A stretch of DNA of 41,075 nt from positions 371,415 through 412,489 of the forward strand of contig NZ_EQ973491.1 in NCBI RefSeq assembly GCF_000158035.1. The letters run 5' to 3'. Numbering within the stretch: the first letter of the stretch is position 1; every line of letters begins with the position of its first letter. Below, in pieces: positions 24,833 to 34,900 of this stretch. The stretch comes from Bacteroides cellulosilyticus DSM 14838 (GTDB lineage: Bacteria > Bacteroidota > Bacteroidia > Bacteroidales > Bacteroidaceae). The position numbers and the translations under genes are program-made. Below the pieces are notes generated by a model. It was not told the origin of the DNA and did no database searches. It was given only the letters and a program-made list of their open reading frames with translations.

Positions 24833-24883
24833 ATCCCCCCGGATCTCTCTTCAATGAAAAGAGTGAATCCGGGGGGATTTTTT
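24833..24883 (+). terminator. Intrinsic terminator after the esterase operon
   Basis: ATCCCCCCGGAT (24833-24844) pairs perfectly with ATCCGGGGGGAT (24867-24878), with extra pairing CTCT/AGAG inside the loop, followed by a six-T tract. It separates the enzyme genes from susC. The remaining gap to 25076 holds no perfect TAnnTTTG element, so the susC promoter is unclear. Confidence 0.93.
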
Positions 24884-25076
24884 GTGATTTTACTGTGAGA
24901 AAATCCCCCTATCTCTTTGTCTGTGGTGTTTTGAGTGGTATAGAGCGATTTTTCCACCGATTCAAGCATATTTTTCACCTGAGAGAGATAGATTATCTGC
25001 TATTTTGCAAGTGCAAGGCAGACATAAATGCTTTGTAGTGAATTCAGAATTTGTTTAATCAATAAATCATTTACTT

Positions 25077-28000
25077 ATGAATTACAGGAAAAAGGTCGTG
25101 TTAATGCTCGGGGTTTTGTCCTACCTCAATTTGGGAACTTTTTCTCAAGCTGCTCCCCTGACAGTGGATCATACTTCAGTAGCCGGTGTGCAGCAAGCCT
25201 CCAATGACAAGAAGACAATTAAGATTTCCGGTTCGGTCAGAGATGCGGCCGGTGAATCTATTATTGGTGCTACCATTTTAGAGAAAGGAACTTCAAACGG
25301 TGTCGTTTCCGATATGGACGGTAACTTTTCTATGACTGTGGCTGCTAATGGGATATTACACATCTCATATATAGGTTATGTAGACCAGGACATAGCGGTT
25401 GCAGGTAAGAGTCTTTTCAATATTCAGTTGCTTGAAGATACGGAAATGTTGGATGAAGTGGTTGTTATCGGTTACGGTACGGTGAAGCGTCGTGACCTGA
25501 CGGGAGCCATAGCTTCGGTAAAAGGAGATGAGGTTGCTGCCAATCCTGTATCCAATGTTGCACAGGCCTTGCAGGGACGTCTGCCGGGTGTGAACGTTGT
25601 GTCGCAGGACGGTCGTCCGGGAGCTACAATCTCGGTACGTGTCCGCGGAGGAGGGTCCATAACCCAGTCCAATGATCCGCTCTATGTAGTCGATGGATTT
25701 CCGGTAAGCAATATTGGCGATATACCGGCTTCGGAAATAGAATCTATCGATGTGTTGAAAGATGCGTCATCTACGGCTATTTACGGTGCACGCGGTGCAA
25801 ACGGTGTAATCCTGGTTACCACTAAGAGCGCCAAGGAAGGTCAGATTAAGGTAAGCTATGATGGCTATGTACAGGTCAAAAATGTATCGAAGACGCTTGA
25901 GACGCTTTCGGCTCAGGAGTATATCCTTCATAACTGGAGCTATGCCGCATCCAGAGGAACTGCTAACCAGGATGCTGTTGAGAAATACTTCGGTCTGGGA
26001 AGTAAGTATGGCAACCACTATGCCGACTATGCCAATGTGAAAGCCCATGACTATACGGATGATGTACTGCGTACCGCACTGTCTCATAACCACAGTGTGA
26101 ATGTTTCGGGCGGTACAGATAAAACGAAAGTGATATTTACACTCGGCTACGTTAATGATGAAGGAATCAAGATCAATTCGGACTACAACCGTCTGAATGC
26201 TTCTTTCAAGATTCGGCAGAAACTTGCCAAGACACTGGACCTGGATGTTGATTTCCGTTATACGGAGTCAAATCTGAATGGACGTGAGAATGTAACGAAC
26301 GGTAAAGGTTCTAATGTGTCGGGAGCTTATCGCTATCGTCCCATTGACAATCCGTTGGGTGGTGTCTCTTATTCGGAAGTTGCCTCAGGCTTCAGTTTCG
26401 GTGTGGCTAATATCGACGACAAGCACAATCCGGTAGAATTGATCAATGATATCACGAATAAATCCTATTCCCGTTCATTGAGAGGATCGGCAGCTTTGTC
26501 ATGGGAGATCATCAAGGGGCTTGTGGCCCGCAGTGAATTATCACTTACCCGCAGTTCATCGAAGAGTACTTATTATGAGAACGGATATACAAACGGAGAT
26601 AAGCGTGCCACCCTTAACCGGGGCATGGGAGATGGATTGCGTTCGGTGAGCACTTTGAATTATAACTTCAATATCGGCAAGAACAATGTATTCTCGGCAT
26701 TGCTGGGTAATGAAGTCCTGAAGTCGGATTCCGAATCGTCGCAAATCACGGGCCGTGGCTATCCTTCTACATTTGATTATGACACCACGATGGGATTGAT
26801 CCATACGGCAACCACCTCTTTCTCTGCAACCAATTCTTATAGCGTGCCTGCCCGTACGGTTTCCTTCTTCGGACGTTTGAGTTACACTTTCATGGACCGT
26901 TATCTGTTCACCGGTACGTTCCGTGCCGATGGCTCTTCTAAGTTTGCGCCGGATAATCGTTGGGGATACTTTCCCGCAGGTGCTTTCGCATGGCGCCTTT
27001 CGGAAGAACCTTTCATGAACGGCACAAAAGATTGGCTTTCCAATCTGAAGCTTCGTTTGTCCTATGGTACTTCGGGCAGTGACAATATTAGTTCCAATCT
27101 GTGGCGTGAAACCTGGTCGAGCCTTGGTTCGGGCAGCAATCATACCCCTATCAACGGTGAACTCGGTTCATTCTATCGTCCGGACGGTTTGCTGGCTAAC
27201 TCTAAGCTGAAATGGGAAACTACTATTTCGCGCAACTTCGGTATTGACTTTGGATTCCTGAACAACCGTGTTAACGGTAGTCTGGAAGTATACTGGAATA
27301 CTACAAAAGACTTGTTGATGGCCGTACCTGTGGATAACACTACCGGATACTCTTACCAGTTCCAGAACTTCGGTAAAACATCCAATCGTGGTATTGAGCT
27401 TTCGGTGAATGTAGATGTGATAAACAAAGGTGATTTCCGTTTCAACGTAGGTGCCATCTATAACTACAACCGCAATAAACTGGATGAACTGCCTAATGCC
27501 GACCAGTATCTCTATTCTTCATACTGGGGTTCTTCCTCTCTGGTTCCTACCAACGACTATATGTTTGTGGAAGGGAAAGCGATCGGCCTGGTACGTGGCT
27601 TTATCAGCGAAGGATATTATACCGTGGATGATTTCAATTACACCAATGGCCAGTACGTTCTGAAAGAAGGTGTACCCGATATTACGAAAGCCTTGACCGC
27701 TACATACATGCACCCTTACGATCTGCCTGCCGGACAGACTGCATTCCCCGGAGCTGCCAAATTCCGTGATGTGGATGAAAGTGGTACGGTAGACCTGGAT
27801 GATGCTACTTGCCTGGGCGAAGTGATGCCTCGTCATACGGGAAGCTTCCAACTGAATTTCAACTATAAGAACTTTGATCTTTCTACTAATTTCAACTGGA
27901 CAGCAGGCGGTAAGGTATATAACGTGGCTGCTATGATCAATGCATCCGGTCAGGAGTTTGACGGAATCGGTGCGCAACGTGCATCCTGGGTGGCCGATGC

Positions 28001-28418
28001 TTTCAAGGTTTACAATGTGAATGCTGCCGGTGACTTGTATGCCGTTACCAATCCCGATGAGTTGAGAGCTTTGAATGCGAATGCCAAATATCATTTACCC
28101 TACCATCAGAGTGGCATAACTTCATCGGAATGGTTGGAGAATGGTTCCTACCTTCGTTTGCAGACGCTGACGCTCGGATATACATTGCCCAAGAACTGGT
28201 TGACTAAAGTACATGTGGATAAGATACGCCTGTATCTTACTGCAACCAATCTCTTCACCATTACCGGTTATTCGGGCATAGATCCTGAAGTGAATGCCAA
28301 TCCTACGGGACAAAGCGGATTCTACAGTGACCTGAGAATTTTCCCGACGCTCAACATGGACTTCGGAACTTACCCGCGTGCACGCACATTCACTTTCGGT
28401 GCTAACATAACTTTCTAA
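25077..28418 (+). CDS. SusC-like TonB-dependent outer membrane transporter
   Basis: A 1113-residue outer-membrane beta-barrel that imports oligosaccharides with its SusD partner, using energy from TonB-ExbBD. It has a signal peptide to about residue 26, then a carboxypeptidase-regulatory-like beta-sandwich (about 45-125: ISGSVRDAAGESIIGATILE, HISYIGY). The TonB box region follows (DEVVVIGYGTVKRRDLTGAI), then the plug (ALQGRLPGVNV, the NDPLYVVDG block, DVLKDASSTAIYGARGANGV) and the barrel, ending PRARTFTFGANITF. All hallmarks of SusC/RagA are present. SusD follows 31 bp later. In this locus the cargo is probably a pectic oligosaccharide. Confidence 0.97.
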   Translation: MNYRKKVVLMLGVLSYLNLGTFSQAAPLTVDHTSVAGVQQASNDKKTIKISGSVRDAAGESIIGATILEKGTSNGVVSDMDGNFSMTVAANGILHISYIGYVDQDIAVAGKSLFNIQLLEDTEMLDEVVVIGYGTVKRRDLTGAIASVKGDEVAANPVSNVAQALQGRLPGVNVVSQDGRPGATISVRVRGGGSITQSNDPLYVVDGFPVSNIGDIPASEIESIDVLKDASSTAIYGARGANGVILVTTKSAKEGQIKVSYDGYVQVKNVSKTLETLSAQEYILHNWSYAASRGTANQDAVEKYFGLGSKYGNHYADYANVKAHDYTDDVLRTALSHNHSVNVSGGTDKTKVIFTLGYVNDEGIKINSDYNRLNASFKIRQKLAKTLDLDVDFRYTESNLNGRENVTNGKGSNVSGAYRYRPIDNPLGGVSYSEVASGFSFGVANIDDKHNPVELINDITNKSYSRSLRGSAALSWEIIKGLVARSELSLTRSSSKSTYYENGYTNGDKRATLNRGMGDGLRSVSTLNYNFNIGKNNVFSALLGNEVLKSDSESSQITGRGYPSTFDYDTTMGLIHTATTSFSATNSYSVPARTVSFFGRLSYTFMDRYLFTGTFRADGSSKFAPDNRWGYFPAGAFAWRLSEEPFMNGTKDWLSNLKLRLSYGTSGSDNISSNLWRETWSSLGSGSNHTPINGELGSFYRPDGLLANSKLKWETTISRNFGIDFGFLNNRVNGSLEVYWNTTKDLLMAVPVDNTTGYSYQFQNFGKTSNRGIELSVNVDVINKGDFRFNVGAIYNYNRNKLDELPNADQYLYSSYWGSSSLVPTNDYMFVEGKAIGLVRGFISEGYYTVDDFNYTNGQYVLKEGVPDITKALTATYMHPYDLPAGQTAFPGAAKFRDVDESGTVDLDDATCLGEVMPRHTGSFQLNFNYKNFDLSTNFNWTAGGKVYNVAAMINASGQEFDGIGAQRASWVADAFKVYNVNAAGDLYAVTNPDELRALNANAKYHLPYHQSGITSSEWLENGSYLRLQTLTLGYTLPKNWLTKVHVDKIRLYLTATNLFTITGYSGIDPEVNANPTGQSGFYSDLRIFPTLNMDFGTYPRARTFTFGANITF

Positions 28419-28449
28419 ATAGTAATTGTAAAATAACAGAGAAACAGAT

Positions 28450-30579
28450 ATGAAAAAGATATTGAATATAACTCTCGCAGCAGCTTTCGCATGTGCGATG
28501 ACCGGCTGCCAGGACTTCCTCGACACTTCGTCTCCGAGTGTAGTAGACCGCGATTTTGTCTTCTCAAATGAAGAGTCTGCACGTGGTGCATTGTATTATG
28601 GTTATGAAACCCTCCGTGCAAACAGGAGTGTGCATAATGTCGGATTCTTCTGGCATCCGGTTTGGGGATCGGATATTGAAGACTCTCAGGACATTTACGA
28701 TGAAGGTAGCGCCGGAATCTGTGAAAAATGGTATTATCCGGGTGGTACGGGCAACTATAACATTAACTCGGGAGAAGGAACCGAAGTATTTACCAAGCTT
28801 TACGAAACGATATCCGTGGCCAATTCCTTGATATCCAGTTTTGAGGCGCTTGATAACTTCCAGTCAATCATGACCGGAGAACCTAATAATCTTTCGGATA
28901 TCTACGGACAGGCTGTGGCTCTGCGTGCTACGTGCTACTGGGAATTGTGCCGCTGGTATGGCGATGTGCCCCATGCACTGAATGCCGGTGAGCAGGCAAA
29001 AGGACTGACTTCCCGTTATGCCATTTATGACTATCATATCCGGAAACTCAGGGAGGTAGAGCCTCATATGTATCGTCCGGGTGAAGGCAGTACGAGAGCG
29101 GATGTCATGAATCGTACATATGTTCAGGGACTTATAGGACGTCTTTGCATGTATAATGGTGGTTATGCAACTCGCCGCACAGACCTGGGTGCAGACTTCT
29201 ATGTGGATGGTGACGGAAAGGTGCTTACTTTCGACGATTGGAGTGTGGAAAAGAACGGTGCCATTTATGGACGCCGCAGCGATTGGAAAGATTTGTATGC
29301 CATAGCCAAAGAATATCTTCAGGCAATCTATATGAATCCCGGTTCGGTGGTATTGCGTACAACGGATCCCCGTTCCACAGGGAAGAATGGACAGGAGTAT
29401 AATAATCCTTACCAGTATATGTTCCAGCAGATGCATGCCGCCGATAATATAACATTGGCTGATGAATCTATCTACGAACTCCCTCATGAATACAATGGCG
29501 GATCTTCCCGTCCGGCTTATATTGGTCGTCCTTCGTCGGGTGGTGACGGTCAGGCACCTTGCGTGGCTTGCGGACAAGATCGTATTCAGGCACATTTCTA
29601 CTACGGTTGGTTCGATAATAACGACTTGCGTCGTGACGCTTCTGTTGCTGTAACAGGGAGCACAGGTGGTGGTCAGGAGTTGATGCAGTCATTCGACCGC
29701 AGTGCATGGGGTAAAGGATGCGGCCCGGGTACCAATAAGTGGGACTGGAACCGGATGACTGCGCCTGATACGAAAACTTATGGTAATTCCGGTATCAATT
29801 TCTCTTATATGCGTATTTCCGATGCTTACCTGATGTTGGCTGAAGTGTGTGCGGCATTGGGCGATGAAGGCAGCGCCAAGACGTATCTTGCCATCGTCCA
29901 TAACCGGGCGTTCCCCGGCAACAACGACCCGAACTTTGAAAAATATATATCGGATTGCGGCTCTGTGTATAATGCAGTGCTTAAAGAACGTGCTCTGGAA
30001 TTCAGTGGCGAAGGCGTGCGTCGTTTTGACATTATCCGCACCGGTATTCTTCCGGAAGTTGCCGTTGAAAACAGAAAGGTAATGTCGGCTATCATTGAGG
30101 GCATACGTCAGGATGGTTACTACACGTTTAAGAATGGCAATCAGATACCTGCCTATATCTGGACGAAGATGGTCGATGCTAAATCCGAGTATGGATATAG
30201 ACTGACATCACAAACTCCGGCTGACAAGCAAGATGATCCGGTATTGTTCCCGGGATGGCGCGGACAGCATGATGATTGGGGAAGTCTGGTTCCTGCTTAT
30301 GCAGGAGTGACGATGACCAACGTTGCAATCAAAGGTTTGTTTAAGTATATCGAACCGGGTTCTGCCGAAGCGCTGGCTTTGGAAGCTGATGGATATGTAC
30401 AGACTCCCTGGGCTATTGATATGTTGAAATATGAGGATTCTTATGCGAAGAAACTCTTCGCCGGTTATACGGATGCCGATTATGCGGCAAAGAATCCGCC
30501 CATCCATTTATTGCCGAATATCTATCAGGTATTGCTGAATTCGGGAATTACGAATGGTTATGGTTTTAAGCAGCAGTAA
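28450..30579 (+). CDS. SusD/RagB-like surface glycan-binding lipoprotein
   Basis: A 709-residue lipoprotein that caps the SusC barrel at the cell surface. The lipobox is AMTGC with Cys20 as the lipid anchor, followed by QDFLDTSSPSVV. The N-terminal SusD signature is FSNEESARGALYYGYETLRA, with the tetratricopeptide-like helices (AVALRATCYWELCRWYGDVP) next. Late blocks are YMRISDAYLMLAEVCAALGD and NAVLKERALEFSGEGVRRFD, typical of the C-terminal half. At 709 residues it is longer than SusD itself (about 550), with extra loops around residues 270-430 rich in Gly and Asn. The esterase gene begins 2 bp after its stop codon. Confidence 0.96.
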   Translation: MKKILNITLAAAFACAMTGCQDFLDTSSPSVVDRDFVFSNEESARGALYYGYETLRANRSVHNVGFFWHPVWGSDIEDSQDIYDEGSAGICEKWYYPGGTGNYNINSGEGTEVFTKLYETISVANSLISSFEALDNFQSIMTGEPNNLSDIYGQAVALRATCYWELCRWYGDVPHALNAGEQAKGLTSRYAIYDYHIRKLREVEPHMYRPGEGSTRADVMNRTYVQGLIGRLCMYNGGYATRRTDLGADFYVDGDGKVLTFDDWSVEKNGAIYGRRSDWKDLYAIAKEYLQAIYMNPGSVVLRTTDPRSTGKNGQEYNNPYQYMFQQMHAADNITLADESIYELPHEYNGGSSRPAYIGRPSSGGDGQAPCVACGQDRIQAHFYYGWFDNNDLRRDASVAVTGSTGGGQELMQSFDRSAWGKGCGPGTNKWDWNRMTAPDTKTYGNSGINFSYMRISDAYLMLAEVCAALGDEGSAKTYLAIVHNRAFPGNNDPNFEKYISDCGSVYNAVLKERALEFSGEGVRRFDIIRTGILPEVAVENRKVMSAIIEGIRQDGYYTFKNGNQIPAYIWTKMVDAKSEYGYRLTSQTPADKQDDPVLFPGWRGQHDDWGSLVPAYAGVTMTNVAIKGLFKYIEPGSAEALALEADGYVQTPWAIDMLKYEDSYAKKLFAGYTDADYAAKNPPIHLLPNIYQVLLNSGITNGYGFKQQ

Positions 30580-30580
30580 T

Positions 30581-31726
30581 ATGGTAAGAAGATGTATTCT
30601 TTGCATGATGTTAGGGTTGGCTACTTCGGTAGCCGCCCTTTCTCAGCATTTATCCGGTTACGAACTGGAAAGAGAGATGCCTGTTTTCCTGGATCAACTG
30701 AAAGCAGAATTGACTTACCCCATGGCTTGGGGAAATAGTCCGGTTAAGAATTTTAAGAAGTGGCGCAAACAGGCACGCAATGCCGTGCTGGATGCCATGC
30801 TTGCCCCTCCGCCTCGCACTACCGACTACCGGACTGAGGTTGTAGCCGAAGAGCAGCGGAATGGGTATAAAGCCCGGAAGTTACGTTTCAATCTGACCGG
30901 TTATTCCCGTGTGAACGCCTATATGCTGGTGCCCGATGGTGAAGGTCCCTTCCCGGCGGTAGTGCTTTTGCATGACCATGGAGGTCATTATACGATTGGT
31001 AAGGAGAAGATGATCCGTCCCTTCGGAGTGTCTCCCGAAGTCCTGGCTGATGCCGATGCCTGGGCTAAACAATGCTACGGTGGGCAATATGTAGGCGATT
31101 ATCTGGCTGCACATGGATATGTAGTTATTTCTATTGATGCTATATTCTGGGGGGAACGCGGACGGAAAGAAGGAGTTGACGGTGACAAACACATGGCTGT
31201 GGCAGGTAACTTCATGATGCTGGGACGCAGTTGGAGTGCTTTCATGAACTACGAAGACATGTACACCACTGACTTTCTGGCTACGTTGCCCGAAGTCGAC
31301 TCCAAACGTATCGGTTGCATGGGCTTTTCGATGGGAGCTTACCGTGCCTGGATGCTTTCGGCACTCTCTGATAAGGTGAAAGCCGGAGCTGCCGTCTGCT
31401 GGATGGTGACTACGGACTGTCAGTTCTCATGGGAGTATGGAAAAGAAAGGGGAGGTTTTGCCAATATGTTGCCGGGTATCCGCCGTTATCTGGATTATCC
31501 GCATATCGCGTCCATTGCCTGTCCTAAACCGATGTTTTTTCTGAACGGGGAACATGACAAGCTCTTTCCTCCGGTAGGAGTGAATGCCGCCTTTGCAGAA
31601 ATGCGGAAAGTATGGGAAAGCCGTTCGGCAGGCGACAAACTGGTTACGGAACTGTGGGATATGCCGCATGATTGTGGAGTGAAAGTCCAGGAAGCCGTAC
31701 TATCCTTTTTGAATAAGAGTTTATGA
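30581..31726 (+). CDS. Secreted alpha/beta-hydrolase, probable esterase
   Basis: A 381-residue enzyme starting MVRRCILCMMLGLATSVAAL, a signal peptide ending near SQH. I use the ATG at 30581, because the in-frame start at 30554 lies within susD. The fold shows PAVVLLHDHGGHYTIG (oxyanion strand), the nucleophile elbow MGFSMGAYRAW with Ser250, FLNGEHDKLFPPVG for the acid and DMPHDCG for the histidine. It resembles dienelactone-hydrolase/acetyl-xylan-esterase-type proteins found in pectin loci. It may remove acyl or methyl esters from pectic fragments; the substrate cannot be told from sequence. It follows susD by 1 bp (TAATATG), so translation is likely coupled. Confidence 0.85.
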   Translation: MVRRCILCMMLGLATSVAALSQHLSGYELEREMPVFLDQLKAELTYPMAWGNSPVKNFKKWRKQARNAVLDAMLAPPPRTTDYRTEVVAEEQRNGYKARKLRFNLTGYSRVNAYMLVPDGEGPFPAVVLLHDHGGHYTIGKEKMIRPFGVSPEVLADADAWAKQCYGGQYVGDYLAAHGYVVISIDAIFWGERGRKEGVDGDKHMAVAGNFMMLGRSWSAFMNYEDMYTTDFLATLPEVDSKRIGCMGFSMGAYRAWMLSALSDKVKAGAAVCWMVTTDCQFSWEYGKERGGFANMLPGIRRYLDYPHIASIACPKPMFFLNGEHDKLFPPVGVNAAFAEMRKVWESRSAGDKLVTELWDMPHDCGVKVQEAVLSFLNKSL

Positions 31727-31788
31727 TGGGATAGCGACAATATATAGGTATAGCGATCAACGTAATAGTTTGTGTGATAAAGCATTTA

Positions 31789-31911
31789 GTGTTCCACTAA
31801 GATTTGTCGTAGTGGAACACGTGTTCAGTCCTAGTGGGAAGGTACTTCAGTCCTAGTGGGAGGTGGCTTCAGTCCTAGTGGGAAGTACCTTCACTCGTAA
31901 TGGGACCTCGG
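31789..31911. repeat. Degenerate 22 bp tandem array with perfect hairpin head (array B)
   Basis: The head is a perfect 11 bp inverted repeat, GTGTTCCACTA (31789-31799) and TAGTGGAACAC (31810-31820), loop of 10. Then four contiguous 22 bp units start at 31824, 31846, 31868 and 31890, with core TTCAGTCCTAGTGGGAAG; the head itself reads as a fifth, degenerate unit. It is the same element as array A (7488-7632), with CCTAG in place of CGTAG in most units. It fills the gap between the convergent esterase and HTCS genes and ends 3 bp before the HTCS stop codon. The gap 31727-31788 shows nothing further. Confidence 0.85.
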
Positions 31912-31914
31912 CAC

Positions 31915-34900
31915 TTAGTTTTGCTTTCGGCTTTCCTTGTATTCAGTCGGGGTCATTCCATATTGCTGCTTGAAGCACTTGCTGAAGTAATGCGAGTCAT
32001 TCAGTCCCACCATGTAGGCAATCTGTGCCATGTTATACTCCTCTGTCTCTATGAGTTGAGCTGCCCGCTTCATACGTATTTCTTTCAGGAACTCAACGGG
32101 AGATAAACCGGTCAGTGTCTTCAGTTTCTTGAAGAATACGGAACGGCTCATGTTTACTTCGCCGGCAATGTCTTCCACTGTAAGGTCACCGTTATCCAGA
32201 TGCTTCTCTATGGTTTCCATCACTTTATCCATAAATTTCCGGTCGTTGGGCGAAAGGGCCGGAGTGGTGGTTTCCTTTTTCCCTGCCAGAGGTTGTTCGG
32301 TGGATGCAGGCAACAGACTGGCGCAATACAATGCCTGTAATTTCTTGCGCTGTTCAAGCAGATTGAAAATACGTGCCTTCAGGTAGGCAGCGCTGAAGGG
32401 CTTTGTGATGTAATCGTCCGCTCCCAGCTTCATGCCTTCTATCTTGCTTTCGATGGTCGACTTAGCCGTCAGCATAACGATGGGAATATGGCTTGTGGTC
32501 ATCTCATCCCGCAGTTCGCGCACCATTTCTATACCATCTTTTTCGGGCATCATAACGTCGCTGATGATGATATCCGGCATATACAATTTGCTCTTTTCCA
32601 GTCCGATGTTACCATTTTCAGCTTCTATCACATTGAAGTACTGGGCAAAGATGGTCCTTATGAAGAAGCGTAATTCCTGGTTATCTTCCACTATCAGGAT
32701 AGTTTCTTTTTCACTGTTCAGGTTCTCCTCTTCGTTTCCGGTGAGAGAAGAGAACTGATTTCCGGTGTATGCCGGTGAGGTATCACTTACCACGTAGTCG
32801 GACAGGATGAATTCAACGGTTTCGTCGAAGTGTTCTTTTCCTTTCTGTAATCTGATGCTGAAGCAACTCCCTTCTCCAAGTTTGCTCCGGATGCTGATGG
32901 AGCCGTGGTGCATATCGATCAATTCTTTCACCAGTGAAAGGCCGATACCGGTGCTGGCCTGGTTGAAGAGGTTCTTATCCACTAAATTCTCGAAGCGGAC
33001 GAACAGGGACTTTTGCTTGTTCTCCGCAATCCCTATTCCCTGGTCTTCCACAGCAAGAATCACATCCTTTTCTTCTTCCTGCACCATCACTTTGATCTGC
33101 TTCCCTTGGGGAGTATATTTGAAGGCATTCGATAACAGGTTGAACAATATCTTTTCCAACTTGTCGGAGTCCGCCCATATCTTGAGGCTGGAGACTTTCG
33201 TATCCATACTGAAATCAATCTGGTGTTCATCGGCAAGGCTGTTGAAACTTTCCATAATGTGGCGGATGAAAGGGATCAGGTCAATCTGTTGCACCCTCAT
33301 CTTCATCTTCTTGTTCTGTATCTTGCGGAAGTCCAAAATTTGATTGACAAGCCTCAACATCCGGTTCGTGTTTCGCTCTACCAGTACCAACTGTTCCCGT
33401 TCCTCATCATTCAACTTGCCATGTTGCAGGACTTGCTCTACGGGACCGGCAATCAGCGTCAACGGTGTACGCAGTTCGTGCGATATATTTGTGAAGAAAC
33501 GTAACTTTATATCTGAAATCTCCTGTTCAACAGATACTTTATGCTTCAGCCGGAAGATGGTGAAGAGAATATAGGTGGCTGTAAAAATGACCAATAAGAT
33601 AAATAGCACGTACAGGGAATATGCCCACGGTGTCTCCCAGAAGGAGGGAAGTATGTTGATGTCCAGTGTACGCGTATTCTCCACCCAGATGCCGTCACTG
33701 TTTGTAGAGCGGACTTTCAGGGTGTAATGCCCTTTCGGAAGGTTGGTGTAAGTGGCGGTTCGCTGGTTGCCAATATTGTTCCAGTTGTTTTCAAAGCCTT
33801 CCAGTTTGTAGGAATAGGAGATGTTGCCGGGATACTTCATATCCAGGGCGGCAAACTGGATGCTGAATCCATTCTTATCGTGAGGCAGGGTCAGGAGGTT
33901 CGTATCATCGATGTGGGTGGTCAGTATGCCACCTTCTTCGGGAGTCACCGTCTTCTCGGCCTGTTGCAGGCGGGTGAAGATGATGGGAGGAACGTATGTA
34001 CTTGTATGGATGGAATCCGGAAAGAAGTATAGAACACCTTTCACGGTGTTGAACATCAGATAATCGGATGCTGTTCGCAGAGCCGCCCCTTCATTGAAAC
34101 TAATTCGTAGGGGGAAGGCTCTGGAGGGGTAGTTTATTATTTTATCCGTGGAAGGAATAAACTTGCATAGTTCTTTCTCTGTAGCGCACCACAAATTGCC
34201 GTGTGGGTCTTCTTCGATGGATAGTAATACGTCCGAAGGAAGCCCGTTTTTCATGGTGTATGCCTGAAAGCGGGCTTCAGCACCATCCAGTGAGAGTAGC
34301 TTATTGAGTCCGCCTCCGAAGGTGGCTACGTACATTTCGCCTTTCCGGGTGAAATATATGTTGTGCACGTCGTTATTGCTGAGGCTGTTGGCGTTTCCCG
34401 AAATACGGCAATAACGTTGGAATTCTATCTCTTCCGGTTCTTTGAAATTGCCCTTGCACATCAGTAATCCTGTGGCGCTGCCTATCCATATATTCCCTTT
34501 GGTGTCGGAGGTGATGAAACGCGTACGGTAACATTGGCTGATAGGATAGTTCTTTAGCCGGTTCCGGTAGTTGATGAAACGGTCCGCTTCTTTGTCTGTT
34601 CCCCGTTCCAGATAGTTGATTCCTCCTTCGAATGTGGCAATCCATATCCGTTGCTGCCGGTCTTCATGCAGACTGTATATCTCGTTACCGCTCAGACTGT
34701 ATACATCGTTTGCGTCGGCGCTGTACTGAACGAGATGATAAGTCAGAGGCTTTCCTTGAGGCCTGGCGGCGAATAGTCCGTTGCCTTTGGTGCCTATCCA
34801 GATGGTGCCTTCGTGATCTTGTATGATGGAATAGCCGATTCCTAACTTGTCCGTACTGTAAGGGGAGATAGTCCCTGAGGATGTGAGGTTGCCCACATAG

